This document shows positions 34,026 to 42,462 of a stretch of DNA of 62,755 nt, piece after piece (position 1 is the first letter of the stretch; each line of letters begins with the position of its first letter). Made by a program: the position numbers and the translations under genes. The stretch covers positions 1 through 62,755 of IMG/VR virus record IMGVR_UViG_3300009408_000004. One strand, 5' to 3'. This DNA is from a virus. Under the pieces are notes generated by a model that saw nothing but the letters and a program-made list of their open reading frames with translations, made no database searches and was not told the DNA's origin.

Positions 34026-35390
34026 TCACATGTTCCAGTAGCTTCTTTTGGTAACCAACACAGGCGACACCAATGGTGACTGGTGCCTACGCTCACTCCA
34101 AGCCAACGCCCCGGCGATGAAAGAGTCAGGGGGGTGGCCAGAGCCAAAGAGATCGTTGGCTGTGGCGTAACGGTGCTCATCGTGAACAAACTTGATCCGA
34201 GGTGCTTGCACGGCCCGCTGTTCAATACCTGAGATGTACTCGTTGAAGCAGCCTTCACGTTGCCGACCCCTCAACACGAAGTCTTTGACTTTCATGCGGT
34301 CATAGTCAATCAAGTCGTCGAGCACGTCGCCCAGCCCTGTGGCATCGTGCACTAGCCGCCCACCGTACATCTGTACTCGCTGTTCCACGTCGGCCACCAT
34401 CTGTGGCCACGGTTTCCGGCCTGTGCGGAGAAATGCCACCATTTGCCACGGCTCCACGTCAACTCGATAAGTGGCGACAATCGTCCAGTCTCGCTCTTTG
34501 GCCCAGTCCACCCCAGTTACGTACTCGCCCATCGGGTCAGGCTGAGCAATAATGATCCTCTCGTCGGCGCTGCCCTCGTAGCTGCCAAGCTCAGGAGCAA
34601 AGGCCCAATCGACTGCCTCAGTGTTGATAGCTCGCCCGGCGAAGCTCGGTTCTTGCAAGTCATATTCCGTGTCCCACATCATGTTGGACACCTCAGTGCG
34701 CTTGCGATCCACCATTGACTGAGTGAGCCAGCCGTGCGGTTCGAGCGACTCCCGCCAGCACCACTCGTTGATCGGCCAGCCTTTCTCTTTGGCACGTTTG
34801 AGCAGCGTCGTCATTGTCCCATTGGGGTACTGGTGTGTCGAAGAAATCACAGTCTGAGACATCAAGCCACGAGCATCCATTGGCTGGCCCTGAGCAGCCT
34901 CGAATATCTCAAGCTCCATTTCGTCCACTTCGTCGAGCCTCAGCCGCTGAGGGTGCGGGCCGCGAACTGATTTCTGAGAAGCCATCAAAGCTACAATCCA
35001 AGCCCCGTTTTGGAGCTTGGTTTTGAATTGAGTCGGATCGTCTTTGAGCAGCTTCACTGGCGCTCGTGGAGCATCCCACATCTCATGCGTTACCTCATGG
35101 ACTCGCTGAGACTGTGACGCCGAGCCACCCAGCACAGTGACTTGCGCCCCCAAGCTGACAGATTCCGTCAGTGTCAGAACCCCCATCATCGTAGATTTGC
35201 CCCCAAAGCCTCTAGAAGCCTTCCAGAGCGTCACGGGGTATCGAGCGAAGTACGCATCGGCAAACGCAGTGAAAGGCGCTACATGGCCTTCACAGACGGC
35301 TTTGCGGGGGATCTCGTAGCCCCACATAGCTTTGACAAGCCACCATAGTTCATCATCATCTTGCGGAGGCCGAGCGAGGAACAGGCTCAT
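34026..35390 (-). CDS. terL: Terminase large subunit
   Basis: The 454-residue protein is the packaging motor and genome-cutting nuclease. ATPase motifs: Walker A SRGFGGKST near residue 60, Walker B LRLDEVDEME near 150, with a coupling motif ISSTH near 182. The nuclease domain shows GVDWAKERDWTI near 293 (first catalytic Asp), VHDATGLGD near 345 and PPDSFIAGALAW near 425. It is followed by an intergenic region with the portal promoter. The small subunit candidate is encoded about 2.2 kb upstream in transcription, with fibre-like genes in between. Confidence 0.93.
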   Translation of the reverse strand: MSLFLARPPQDDDELWWLVKAMWGYEIPRKAVCEGHVAPFTAFADAYFARYPVTLWKASRGFGGKSTMMGVLTLTESVSLGAQVTVLGGSASQSQRVHEVTHEMWDAPRAPVKLLKDDPTQFKTKLQNGAWIVALMASQKSVRGPHPQRLRLDEVDEMELEIFEAAQGQPMDARGLMSQTVISSTHQYPNGTMTTLLKRAKEKGWPINEWCWRESLEPHGWLTQSMVDRKRTEVSNMMWDTEYDLQEPSFAGRAINTEAVDWAFAPELGSYEGSADERIIIAQPDPMGEYVTGVDWAKERDWTIVATYRVDVEPWQMVAFLRTGRKPWPQMVADVEQRVQMYGGRLVHDATGLGDVLDDLIDYDRMKVKDFVLRGRQREGCFNEYISGIEQRAVQAPRIKFVHDEHRYATANDLFGSGHPPDSFIAGALAWSERRHQSPLVSPVLVTKRSYWNM

Positions 35391-35714
35391 TCACGGACCT
35401 TTGACGACAATCTCAAGGTCTGAATCACTCGGGAAAGTTTGTATTTGCCCGCTGGCAAACACCACTTTGAAGCGCCCATAATACACTCCTGCCGCAGAAA
35501 AAGTGGGTGACACCGTAACCACACCATTGGCAGCGTCGGAGAGGGCGACGCTGACGGAGCTATCCGCACCTAGTCCGTACAGCTCTAGTGTGACAGTCGA
35601 GCTAGTCAGGTCGACAACAGCCCCAGCTCCATCCTTGAGGGTGGCTGTCATCACAGCTGCCGTATCGCCAGCTCTTGTGTACCAGTCAGCCGTCACTGCG
35701 AGTCGGTTGCCCAC
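35391..35714 (-). CDS. Small beta-sandwich virion protein (BppU N-domain-like)
   Basis: The 107-residue protein has the pattern RAGDTAAVMTATLKDGAGAV followed by VDLTSSTVTLELYG and ends ASGQIQTFPSDSDLEIVV. This resembles the N-terminal domain of baseplate upper proteins and other short Ig-like domains common in phage adsorption apparatus. It lies between fibre-like genes and the large terminase. I infer an adsorption role; a head role cannot be ruled out. Confidence 0.65.
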   Translation of the reverse strand: MGNRLAVTADWYTRAGDTAAVMTATLKDGAGAVVDLTSSTVTLELYGLGADSSVSVALSDAANGVVTVSPTFSAAGVYYGRFKVVFASGQIQTFPSDSDLEIVVKGP

Positions 35715-35737
35715 TGCCGTAGCTCCTTCTGTGCAAG

Positions 35738-36598
35738 TTATGTCACTGAGACACTAGCAGCATTGGTGTCGCTGAGCGCTACAGCAGTGCGATTCGCACC
35801 AAGCGGTAGCGCTGTGGACCGGCCAGAGTCACTTAGCCCCACAGTCGTTGGAAGCACCAAGTAGGGACTCGCTAGCCCTGTGACAGCGACGGTGCCGCCA
35901 AGAGCTACGGCAGCAACCCCAGTCGTGTTGACTTCCGATGTAGCATCTAGCGTAACCCCGTCACCAAACGACATATCAGTGCCAGCAACCCCAGTGCCAA
36001 CATTGAATGGGTGCCCGGATGTGCCAGCCGTGTAATTGTAGACACCGACGCCAGCGCCCGACCTGTCAACCACCCCAGTGTCTGATGCTGCCGCCACAGC
36101 GACAAAGCCTGAGCCAGTGTCAAGCCATGCTGTGACGATAATCAAGTCGGGGATTATGGAAACACTGATCGTGATTCCAAGCCTGTCACTTGAGGCTGGA
36201 GTCCACGGGGCTGATGACCCAATTGTAGTGATAGTCGGTGCCGGGAGATCAGCCGACATCTTCCGAATAACGACACGCCCAGTCACTGAGTTATACATCG
36301 CCATGTAACCACTAGCTGATGCAGCACTTGCGTCGGTGCCAGCGCACACGCCAAACCAACCGCCCGAAGCTAGTTGGCCAACCTTGACCCACGCCCATGT
36401 ACCTGACCCCGGTACTGCGTTGCCCACAGCGCTGGCGTACATCGAAAAGCGTGCCAAACCTGCCGCTGATGGGTTACCGACCCCAACCACCCGCCCAGAA
36501 GCAATGTTGATGCCTTTGGCGGTAGTCCCCCAATTGGTCCACGGTGCTGGCAGTGCACCGTCAGCCTCGCTAGAGAAGTCAAGGTTGGTGATACCCAT
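35738..36598 (-). CDS. Virion protein with concanavalin-like domain
   Basis: The 286-residue protein has an N-terminal domain (residues 1-200) in the style of LamG/concanavalin-like jelly rolls: NLDFSSEADGALPAPWTNWG, GYMAMYNSVTGRVVIRKM, LGITISVSIIPDLIIVTAWL and VDRSGAGVGVYNY. The C-terminal 80 residues are Ala/Val/Thr-rich beta repeats. Such domains bind glycans, so a receptor-recognition role is likely. It belongs to a run of four small fibre-type genes upstream of the large terminase. Confidence 0.68.
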   Translation of the reverse strand: MGITNLDFSSEADGALPAPWTNWGTTAKGINIASGRVVGVGNPSAAGLARFSMYASAVGNAVPGSGTWAWVKVGQLASGGWFGVCAGTDASAASASGYMAMYNSVTGRVVIRKMSADLPAPTITTIGSSAPWTPASSDRLGITISVSIIPDLIIVTAWLDTGSGFVAVAAASDTGVVDRSGAGVGVYNYTAGTSGHPFNVGTGVAGTDMSFGDGVTLDATSEVNTTGVAAVALGGTVAVTGLASPYLVLPTTVGLSDSGRSTALPLGANRTAVALSDTNAASVSVT

Positions 36599-36599
36599 G

Positions 36600-36980
36600 T
36601 CAGGCAGCTACAAAATGAGACACTGAGACGCCGCCAGCCAAAATCGAAAAAGTGTTGAGGGTTGCATTCACTGCCGACGCTGTGACAATCCCAGTAATGC
36701 CGCAGCTACCACCGCTTGCCGCGGTCCAAAAAGAGCAGTGAGTGTACGTTTCTGCTGTGTCCACTTCGGCATCAGTCCAGTCGACTTGCACGTCAGACAG
36801 TGCTACCCCACCGGATGACGGGGCAAAGGCAGCTGAAAAATCTTTCCGTGTGGCATTGCCAGCTACAGCTGTAGTCCCAGCAGCACCCGGATCAGCAACG
36901 TGGAGCTGTAGCCACGGGTAAGTGGCTATCAAAGTGTCGTTTTGTGTATCTGCTACCGATGCAATGTATCCGACAGCCAT
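36600..36980 (-). CDS. Tail fibre-type protein (LHxADPG family)
   Basis: The 126-residue protein contains LQLHVADPGAAGTTAVAG and then ATRKDFSAAFAPSS, DVQVDWTDAEVDTAETYTH and FSILAGGVSVSHF. This series is shared by a family of small actinophage tail fibre or minor tail proteins that begin with a LHTADPG motif. Its role is probably on the outer adsorption apparatus. Confidence 0.7.
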   Translation of the reverse strand: MAVGYIASVADTQNDTLIATYPWLQLHVADPGAAGTTAVAGNATRKDFSAAFAPSSGGVALSDVQVDWTDAEVDTAETYTHCSFWTAASGGSCGITGIVTASAVNATLNTFSILAGGVSVSHFVAA

Positions 36981-36993
36981 GCTTCACCTTTGG

Positions 36994-37605
36994 TCATCTA
37001 ATGCGCAGGATTTCAAGAGTTGCGCCAGTCAGTGATTTGGTAGATCCACTACCATGCTGCACATCACAATATATAACGTCTGTAGCAGCAGCATAAACAC
37101 AGGCCACGCTAACTGACCCAGCTAGCGAAACTGTTGTGTCACCGGGCGAGTAGTACGCTGTTGTATTAACCACAACTCTAGCTGTAATGCCAGTTGTGCC
37201 ACTAGCGAAGGTGTACCTGAAAGCGATTGCGTACCAGCCAGACGATGGCACAGCATAGGTAGTTGCTCCAGCAGCGTGCCCATTTTTGGTGTCAGTGATC
37301 TCAGTGCCCCAAGGTACCGTAGTCAGCGTTGCAGTGAGCACTGACAAGGAACCATTGGACGCTCGAAAAGAAGTGTCGTCAAGCCAAGTGCTGGCGTATG
37401 TGACCCAAGCGCTACCGTCATACACCTCCAACATGCCAGTGTCAGACAGGTATGACACCATGCCTTCAGTCGGGGTGGAGATTGCAGTGGTACGAGCAGC
37501 GGCAGAAGCGAAGAACATCACACTTTGGTCTTGCAAATATGACTGCACATTGCCCTGAGATATCGTTTCACCTAGCACCCATGTGCGGTAGCCCGAGCCA
37601 GTCAT
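36994..37605 (-). CDS. Tail fibre-type protein with jelly-roll (C1q-like) domain
   Basis: The 203-residue protein has an N-terminal attachment segment (TWVLGETISQGNVQSYLQDQ, then TEGMVSYLSDTGMLEVYDGS) found in many phage virion proteins, and a C-terminal domain (about residues 95-203) whose pattern YAVPSSGWYAIAFRYTFASG and ACVYAAATDVIYCDV is typical of C1q/TNF-like jelly rolls. A trimeric receptor-binding tip is plausible. Its start overlaps the stop of the small terminase gene. Confidence 0.68.
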   Translation of the reverse strand: MTGSGYRTWVLGETISQGNVQSYLQDQSVMFFASAAARTTAISTPTEGMVSYLSDTGMLEVYDGSAWVTYASTWLDDTSFRASNGSLSVLTATLTTVPWGTEITDTKNGHAAGATTYAVPSSGWYAIAFRYTFASGTTGITARVVVNTTAYYSPGDTTVSLAGSVSVACVYAAATDVIYCDVQHGSGSTKSLTGATLEILRIR

Positions 37606-38246
37606 TGAGAAGCCCCTTCTTCTGAATCACTCACGACCTCGGCGTCAACCACTTCGTCGATAGCGCTAGCTGCCTCTTGTAGCGCTCGCAAGTAGTTGTC
37701 GCGGTCACCATCAGCCACGATAATTGTCTCTCTTACACCGTGGTTCACGTCAATTTTCTGAGGCGCAGCCAGACCGTACAGCCGCTCCATCCGATCCATG
37801 ATTGTCAAGGCTGTCTGGATTGAGGACTGGTCGCCTGTGTTGACTCGTGGCCATACCAGCATCAGCATGTGCTCTAGCCGACCGTAATGAATCTTGCGTA
37901 ACTCTTTGGCATTCTCTTGTAGTGAGGCATCCAAGCCTTTGGTGATTATCGAGCGAGCGGTTTCAGTGCTGGCGTAGCCGAGCTTTGCTGCAATCTGAAC
38001 ATACGATGCACCGGCCAGTTTGAGCGCTATTGCTTGCCGCTGGCGCTCTTTGGAACTCAAGCGTCTTGGCACATGAGTCGGGTTGCGAACTTCAATTTCA
38101 CTGCCGTCAAGCCCGTCATGCAGGATTTCGCCCCACTCGCCTGTATCAGATACAAGCGTTGCGCATGAGCTGTCCGATACTGGCACATCAGAATTGGCGG
38201 GCTTGTCCATTGGCGCAACTTTACAAGCTGTGCTCTTGCAATGCAA
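37602..38246 (-). CDS. Terminase small subunit candidate
   Basis: The 214-residue protein has a helix-turn-helix region at about residues 65-100 (RQRQAIALKLAGASYVQIAA), with the pattern of small terminases that recognise the packaging site. A coiled-coil helical section follows and the C-terminus is acidic (residues 180-214). The frame opens with TTG directly after the upstream stop (TGA at 38249-38247); an ATG at 38210 is an alternative start, and neither has a strong ribosome binding site. It is separated from the large subunit by four fibre-type genes, which is unusual. Confidence 0.68.
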   Translation of the reverse strand: MHCKSTACKVAPMDKPANSDVPVSDSSCATLVSDTGEWGEILHDGLDGSEIEVRNPTHVPRRLSSKERQRQAIALKLAGASYVQIAAKLGYASTETARSIITKGLDASLQENAKELRKIHYGRLEHMLMLVWPRVNTGDQSSIQTALTIMDRMERLYGLAAPQKIDVNHGVRETIIVADGDRDNYLRALQEAASAIDEVVDAEVVSDSEEGASQ

Positions 38247-38735
38247 TCACTGGCTTATTGGGAACATAAAGGCTGCTGACTCCCAGCCAACCACAGTGCC
38301 ACGCTCGCCATCCTTTAGCGGTGTGTCAGCCCCAACAATACGCCACTCTGCTCCGGGTAGATCAAGTTCCCGAACAATCGAAGGCACTGTGTTTGTGAAA
38401 ATTGTCGTCCGGCACCCAGACTCTGCATCGAAGCGAAGCGTGTAAACTGAAGTCCCCGCTTGATACACCGCTCCGGGTGGATGTGTCCTGATCCACGTCA
38501 CTGTCGTCTCTATCAGTACCTCTTCAGCAGTAGAGCACCGAGTGCCCTCAATGGTGATTTGGTCCCGGTTTACGTTGAGCACTTGCTGCTCTGGGTAATC
38601 GTGCAAAGGGGCATACGGGGTTGTGTCTTTGTCAACTGCCCACAGCGCAGCATTGGTCAATGACGACAACAGCATCGCAACACCAGCAACAAGAATCAAG
38701 AACATCACTCGCCCTTGAGAAGTGCGCAGAGTCAT
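38247..38735 (-). CDS. Single-span membrane protein of lysis region
   Basis: The 162-residue protein has one N-terminal membrane span (about residues 10-32) after a short basic start, and an extracytoplasmic domain with two Cys residues (near 67 and 108). Its start overlaps the stop of the holin candidate as ATGA. The lysis cassette context suggests a spanin-like or holin-regulating role, but no lipobox or family motif supports that. Confidence 0.6.
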   Translation of the reverse strand: MTLRTSQGRVMFLILVAGVAMLLSSLTNAALWAVDKDTTPYAPLHDYPEQQVLNVNRDQITIEGTRCSTAEEVLIETTVTWIRTHPPGAVYQAGTSVYTLRFDAESGCRTTIFTNTVPSIVRELDLPGAEWRIVGADTPLKDGERGTVVGWESAAFMFPISQ

Positions 38736-38989
38736 GCCTCATCACTCCTGTTCATCCGTGATTTCACAAACTCGTGGTACACATCACCACGCTCATTTGC
38801 CTCTTCAAGCGCCACAGTAGCACGGTCTAGCATCTCTGCTGTGTCACGCCACACGAGGGTGCCATCTGCGACCTTCTTCACGAAGAAAATCAAAGCGGCA
38901 CCTGCCCCACCTTGTGTCACTGTCTGAATCCAGACGGCCGCTGAGGTGTTGGTTTGCTCCATTGCAAACAGCCCAAAGTTGATGGTCAC
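38732..38989 (-). CDS. Small membrane protein, holin candidate next to endolysin
   Basis: The 85-residue protein has one likely span at about residues 20-40 (VTQGGAGAALIFFVKKV) and a charged C-terminal half. It follows the amidase gene by 25 nt and overlaps the next membrane protein gene, so it belongs to the lysis cassette. The GTG start at 38989 has AGGGG about 6 nt upstream; an inner ATG at 38962 lacks a site. Single-span holins exist but the span here is weakly hydrophobic. Confidence 0.55.
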   Translation of the reverse strand: MTINFGLFAMEQTNTSAAVWIQTVTQGGAGAALIFFVKKVADGTLVWRDTAEMLDRATVALEEANERGDVYHEFVKSRMNRSDEA

Positions 38990-39014
38990 GATAGCCCCTG
39001 CTGCTCAACCGCTG

Positions 39015-39956
39015 CTACTGGGCAGCAGTGATGCTGATGGTGCCTGTGAACTCAGTGATTGGAGGAACTTGCGCCGGGAAGTCAGGCAGCTGAATGTTCG
39101 GAGCGGGCAGCTGAGTTGTGTCGCCGTAGGGGTCGTGGATGCCAGCGGCCGTGGTCTGCACGACGGTCCACGGTGCGGTCGATTCATCGAGGCGGTGCGC
39201 TCGGGCGAGGCGGGCACGAAGCCCATCTGCCTCGTCAGCCAGCAACTCAAAGTTGAGATGACCTTCGGCAATAAACCGCTCACCAGTCGCTGATGTCAAT
39301 GCTGACCATTCGCCCGCCGTACTCAGCCAGTAGAAAGCCAAGTACCCAGACTTAAAGAAGTAGACCATGTTGTCTCCAGACGTTTGGGGTATCTTGACCC
39401 GATCGAGCTTACCAAGGAATTGGGCTATGGCGCTAGCATCGGCGTCAACGATCTGGTCAGTGTGGTCCCACATCCAGTTTTCTTCGCTGACGGTTGTGGC
39501 GAAGCCGTGCTCAATCAAGAAAGCTGAGTCAAAGCGGGCCTTCTTCCACCACCACCGACGGAGGCCACCGAAGGCGTAGTACCAGTGCAACCCGATCGTG
39601 TAGTTGTCGGGCCGGAAGCCGTTGGGCCAGCCCGCCATCGTGTAGCGAGCTTTCCAAATCTTCGCCAGTGTTTCACCGTCGCCATGCACTGGGTATCCAA
39701 CAGAGGCACCGCGGGCGCTTGGTGAGGGTGAGCCGTCTTGGTGCAAGGCAAGGAAGACTGAAGCTGATGGGCGCTTGTCATCTGCCCCTATCAAGGCGCA
39801 TGTCAAGCCGTAGCTGATGAGTTGAGCTTGTATCTTTGGGCCAATGACCTTCACAAAATCTTGTTCCGAGCCTCGGTGCCCGGTCGTGCCAGTCCCGCCT
39901 TTCTTGCGGGCAACATGACCCATTTGCAAGCACACGTCGTATTCTCTAGTTGTCAC
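39015..39956 (-). CDS. Endolysin, N-acetylmuramoyl-L-alanine amidase (Amidase_3)
   Basis: The 313-residue lysin cuts the bond between muramic acid and the peptide in peptidoglycan. The amidase_3 pattern is clear: MGH with zinc-binding His 14, GSEQDF with Glu 31, ASVFLALHQDGSPSPSARG with the second His near 72, and FLIEHGFAT with the catalytic Glu near 150. After about residue 190 the protein carries a separate C-terminal region, probably for wall binding, ending in a Pro-rich stretch. No signal peptide is seen, so it needs a holin. The GTG start overlaps the upstream stop as GTGA. Confidence 0.9.
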   Translation of the reverse strand: MTTREYDVCLQMGHVARKKGGTGTTGHRGSEQDFVKVIGPKIQAQLISYGLTCALIGADDKRPSASVFLALHQDGSPSPSARGASVGYPVHGDGETLAKIWKARYTMAGWPNGFRPDNYTIGLHWYYAFGGLRRWWWKKARFDSAFLIEHGFATTVSEENWMWDHTDQIVDADASAIAQFLGKLDRVKIPQTSGDNMVYFFKSGYLAFYWLSTAGEWSALTSATGERFIAEGHLNFELLADEADGLRARLARAHRLDESTAPWTVVQTTAAGIHDPYGDTTQLPAPNIQLPDFPAQVPPITEFTGTISITAAQ

Positions 39957-40096
39957 AACGACAACCCTTCGTTGACCTCAGCTTGCGTCAAAGAGACAAG
40001 CTCAGCCGAGTTGATCTTGCGTGGCGAGCCAGTCAACTCATCGTGGTCGCCAGACAGACGGTGAACCCACTGGCGAAATCGGTAGAGGGAACTCAT
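39953..40096 (-). CDS. 47-residue protein upstream of endolysin
   Basis: A short frame from ATG 40096 whose TGA overlaps the endolysin GTG start as GTGA, which suggests translational coupling. The protein (SSLYRFRQWVHRLSGDHDEL at the start) is basic then polar, with no membrane span. I do not recognise it. No strong ribosome binding site is visible, so support is moderate. Confidence 0.5.
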   Translation of the reverse strand: MSSLYRFRQWVHRLSGDHDELTGSPRKINSAELVSLTQAEVNEGLSL

Positions 40097-40104
40097 AGCA
40101 ATCA

Positions 40105-40899
40105 TCAAACTACCCTGTAGCTAGCTGCTGGTAAAGCGCGGATCTTGAGCGAACCGCTCGGGACACCATTGAGGGCTGCATCGGCCACTACGATCTGTTT
40201 CCCAGCGTCGAGCTGAATTGCATCGCCAGCCAGACTGGTAGTGGATACATCAAGGTTGACAACAACAGGCTTGGCCTGCACACCATCCAACCCAGCTACC
40301 AGCACCCCCGGATGGCCAGCGTTTGAATTGTTCAGGTCGATGGTGACCAGATGTATGTCTCTCACATTGCCAAGCACAGACACAAGCGCCCCATCTCCGG
40401 CTCGGTCTTGTGGCCCGTGGAATTGCCCGCCAATTACCCGGAACTTACGCATTGGCCGAGAGCGTGAGCTGCTCAACTTGAGCAAGTCGGTGTCCACCCA
40501 CGAAAAGTGTGGGGCACTAATGTCAATCTGGTTGTGCACATCACCAACAGACCCAGCACCATCAAAGATGATGCCAGCTCCACAGTCTGAGATGTTTGGT
40601 CTGACGATCCAAGACTCCCTGACCACCGAGCCATCACTGGCCAGTATTGCAGTCGCACAGCCTTCAATGTCGAGATCAATCAGCCTAGCACGGTCAGCTT
40701 TGCCCTCAAACTGGACTCCCACCTCAAAGCCCCTCATCTTGATACCACTAGCAGCTGCATATCCGCCAGTTACTTTCCATGCATCCTTGATGATTATTGC
40801 AGGGCCAGAATAGCCAGCTGCCGCCTTGAGCTGCCTGCTCCCGCCGTAAATGCTGTTTGGGCCAAGGACTATGGGGGAGCTAATTGTTTCAGTAGACAC
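40105..40899 (-). CDS. Beta-helix tail spike or fibre-like protein
   Basis: The 264-residue protein has the alternating short-strand pattern of a right-handed parallel beta-helix: GPAIIIKDAWKVTGG, GIKMRGFEVGVQFEG, RLIDLDIEGCATAILAS and DIHLVTIDLNNSNAGHPGV. Such folds are used by tail spikes, often as carbohydrate-binding or -cleaving enzymes, but no catalytic residues can be named here and the length is short for a spike. I chose GTG at 40899 because GAGGTG lies 5 nt upstream. It is the first gene after a putative promoter and leads the lysis and adsorption genes. Confidence 0.65.
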   Translation of the reverse strand: MSTETISSPIVLGPNSIYGGSRQLKAAAGYSGPAIIIKDAWKVTGGYAAASGIKMRGFEVGVQFEGKADRARLIDLDIEGCATAILASDGSVVRESWIVRPNISDCGAGIIFDGAGSVGDVHNQIDISAPHFSWVDTDLLKLSSSRSRPMRKFRVIGGQFHGPQDRAGDGALVSVLGNVRDIHLVTIDLNNSNAGHPGVLVAGLDGVQAKPVVVNLDVSTTSLAGDAIQLDAGKQIVVADAALNGVPSGSLKIRALPAASYRVV

Positions 40900-40936
40900 T
40901 TGGCACCTCGTGCAGTTTGGTTTTTTGAGCTTAGCC

Positions 40937-40942
40937 TTTATA
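40937..40942 (-). promoter_or_regulatory. Putative -10 box upstream of beta-helix/lysis operon
   Basis: On the minus strand TATAAA lies 37 nt upstream of the GTG start. The -35 region is weak (TAGTGG at 17-nt spacing). It stands in a 140-bp gene-free gap (40900-41039) that otherwise shows nothing. Confidence 0.45.
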
Positions 40943-41039
40943 CCACAGGGATGCCAGCCCACTAGCTATCACCGTACTGCCATGTCACCTTTGGTAGCTC
41001 TGCCTTCACAGGCAAGCAGCCGGGCTATAGCTACACCAC

Positions 41040-41300
41040 TCATCGCAGTTTGTTGACTTGGGTTCGCCATGCGTCCTCCATTCTGCGGAACTCAGCATTT
41101 TTGGCATCGAGCGCTGCCCTCAGCCGTCCGATCTCGTCGGTGAGGGCTGCCTTCTCATCGTCACACGATGAGCATTTCCCACCAGCCCCACACTTGTTGC
41201 AGAACCACGTATGGCCGTTGCACGCTGCCGAGTACCTGCACCCCTCTCGGTGGTTCACATGGTGGTACTCGTGGATATTCAGGTCGAGGTCGTCACTCAT
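41040..41300 (-). CDS. Small zinc-finger / coiled-coil protein, unknown
   Basis: The 86-residue protein starts with a His/Cys-rich part (NIHEYHHVNHREGCRYSAAC, then WFCNKCGAGGKCSSC) likely to bind zinc, followed by a coiled coil (residues 50-86). Its second half shares DEIGRLRAALD with the next protein upstream, so the two may be partly duplicated. Start overlaps the upstream stop as ATGA. Confidence 0.7.
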   Translation of the reverse strand: MSDDLDLNIHEYHHVNHREGCRYSAACNGHTWFCNKCGAGGKCSSCDDEKAALTDEIGRLRAALDAKNAEFRRMEDAWRTQVNKLR

Positions 41301-41713
41301 CGTCGGCCTCCTTCAAGCAGGTGTCTGGCGGTGTCTACGGCGGGCTGCCTCACCCCGAACCGGACCCACGCCTCAGGCGAACTATCAAGTCGTTCACCGT
41401 CCATGACACCCACCATGAATCCGTCCAACGCTGCCCGTAGCCGTCCGATCTCGTCGGCTTTAGCTTCTCGGTCCCGTAGAATGTCTTCGATGTCTGCTTC
41501 TCCGAGCCTTCTATGGTCCCACCCGTCTCTGTTGGGCGCAGACCCTTCAAGAATGTAGTAGCTGGCGTCGCTGTAGCCTGCTTCCCAGCAATGGTTGACT
41601 CCTGTGGCCGAGGTGCGGACCTCTAGCCCTTTCTGGTAGGCGTGGAGTCTGTCCAGCCATTCGATCATTGTCTCACGGTCAGTCCCCTTGGATTCTTCTG
41701 TGTCTTTCGTCAT
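41297..41713 (-). CDS. Unknown protein sharing DEIGRLRAALD motif with neighbour
   Basis: A 138-residue protein from ATG 41713, chosen because AAAGGT lies 6-7 nt upstream and the ATG overlaps the stop of the pentapeptide-repeat gene. It has a Trp-containing helical start (MIEWLDRLHAYQKG), a middle part with HCWEAGYSDASYYI and the motif ADEIGRLRAALDGF near residue 95, which recurs in the following zinc-finger protein. Function unknown. Confidence 0.7.
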   Translation of the reverse strand: MTKDTEESKGTDRETMIEWLDRLHAYQKGLEVRTSATGVNHCWEAGYSDASYYILEGSAPNRDGWDHRRLGEADIEDILRDREAKADEIGRLRAALDGFMVGVMDGERLDSSPEAWVRFGVRQPAVDTARHLLEGGRR

Positions 41714-42462
41714 GGTGTGACCTTTCGACGTGCGTAACCATCCGGGCCACGCTCCCAATCACCGAGATTCGCATAGGTGAGGTGCGCCTCGGTGAGGTCC
41801 GCACAGGTCAGGTCCGCATAGGTCAGGTCCGCATAGGTCAAGTCCGCACAGGTCAGGTCCACCCCTGCGAGGTCCGCCCCGGTGAGGTGCGCCCCGGTGA
41901 GGTGCGCCCCGTAGAGATCCGCATTGCGGAGGTCCACATTGTAGAGGTCCACATTGTAGAGGTCCACATTGTAGAGGTGCGCCCCTGCGAGGTGCGCCCC
42001 TGCGAGGTGCGCACCTGCGAGGTGCGCCCCGGTGAGGTGCGCCCTGTAGAGGTCCGCCTCCGAGAGGTCCGCACCTCGGAGGTCCGCACCGTAGAGATCC
42101 GCATTGCGGAGGTCCGCACCTCGGCCGCATCCCCTGCGGAGCAGACCGGGAGCATCGAACCACTCGCCGACGGTGACGGCCCGCACCCTGACCATATCGT
42201 CGTCCTCAGCGAGCACGTCGGCAGGGTCGATCTCGACAGTGCAACACCGGCCCGTGGGGAATCCGGCTTGAGCGGCCCCCTTCCATGTCTTGGCGACACT
42301 GATGCCGTCACCCTCACGGCGTGAGCACACCGACCCGTGGTCGACTTCGGCGACGTTGTGGTCGGCACGGACCACTGTACCGATGGGCACGTTCCAGTCG
42401 AGTCCGTTACGGGTCGTGCCGTCCGGACGCACGGCCTTAAATAACCCCTCGGTCCTCATCAT
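41710..42462 (-). CDS. Pentapeptide-repeat protein
   Basis: Residues 1-105 form a mixed N-terminal domain (DVLAEDDDMVRVRAVTVGEW at its end). Then about 24 tandem pentapeptides of the A(D/H/N)LxX type run to near residue 235, which fold as a right-handed quadrilateral beta-helix. Some such proteins (MfpA, Qnr) mimic DNA and bind gyrase; many others have no known target. At the DNA level the region 41745-42130 is a 15-bp tandem repeat with near-identical units, so copy number probably varies. GC content is high here (43 of 60 bases in 42121-42180). Confidence 0.88.
   Translation of the reverse strand: MMRTEGLFKAVRPDGTTRNGLDWNVPIGTVVRADHNVAEVDHGSVCSRREGDGISVAKTWKGAAQAGFPTGRCCTVEIDPADVLAEDDDMVRVRAVTVGEWFDAPGLLRRGCGRGADLRNADLYGADLRGADLSEADLYRAHLTGAHLAGAHLAGAHLAGAHLYNVDLYNVDLYNVDLRNADLYGAHLTGAHLTGADLAGVDLTCADLTYADLTYADLTCADLTEAHLTYANLGDWERGPDGYARRKVTP

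Noticed and set aside
41668-42324. Plus-strand frame of EVRxGEVR-type repeats
   Set aside because: Shadow of the pentapeptide-repeat gene; 15-bp repeats leave all frames open.
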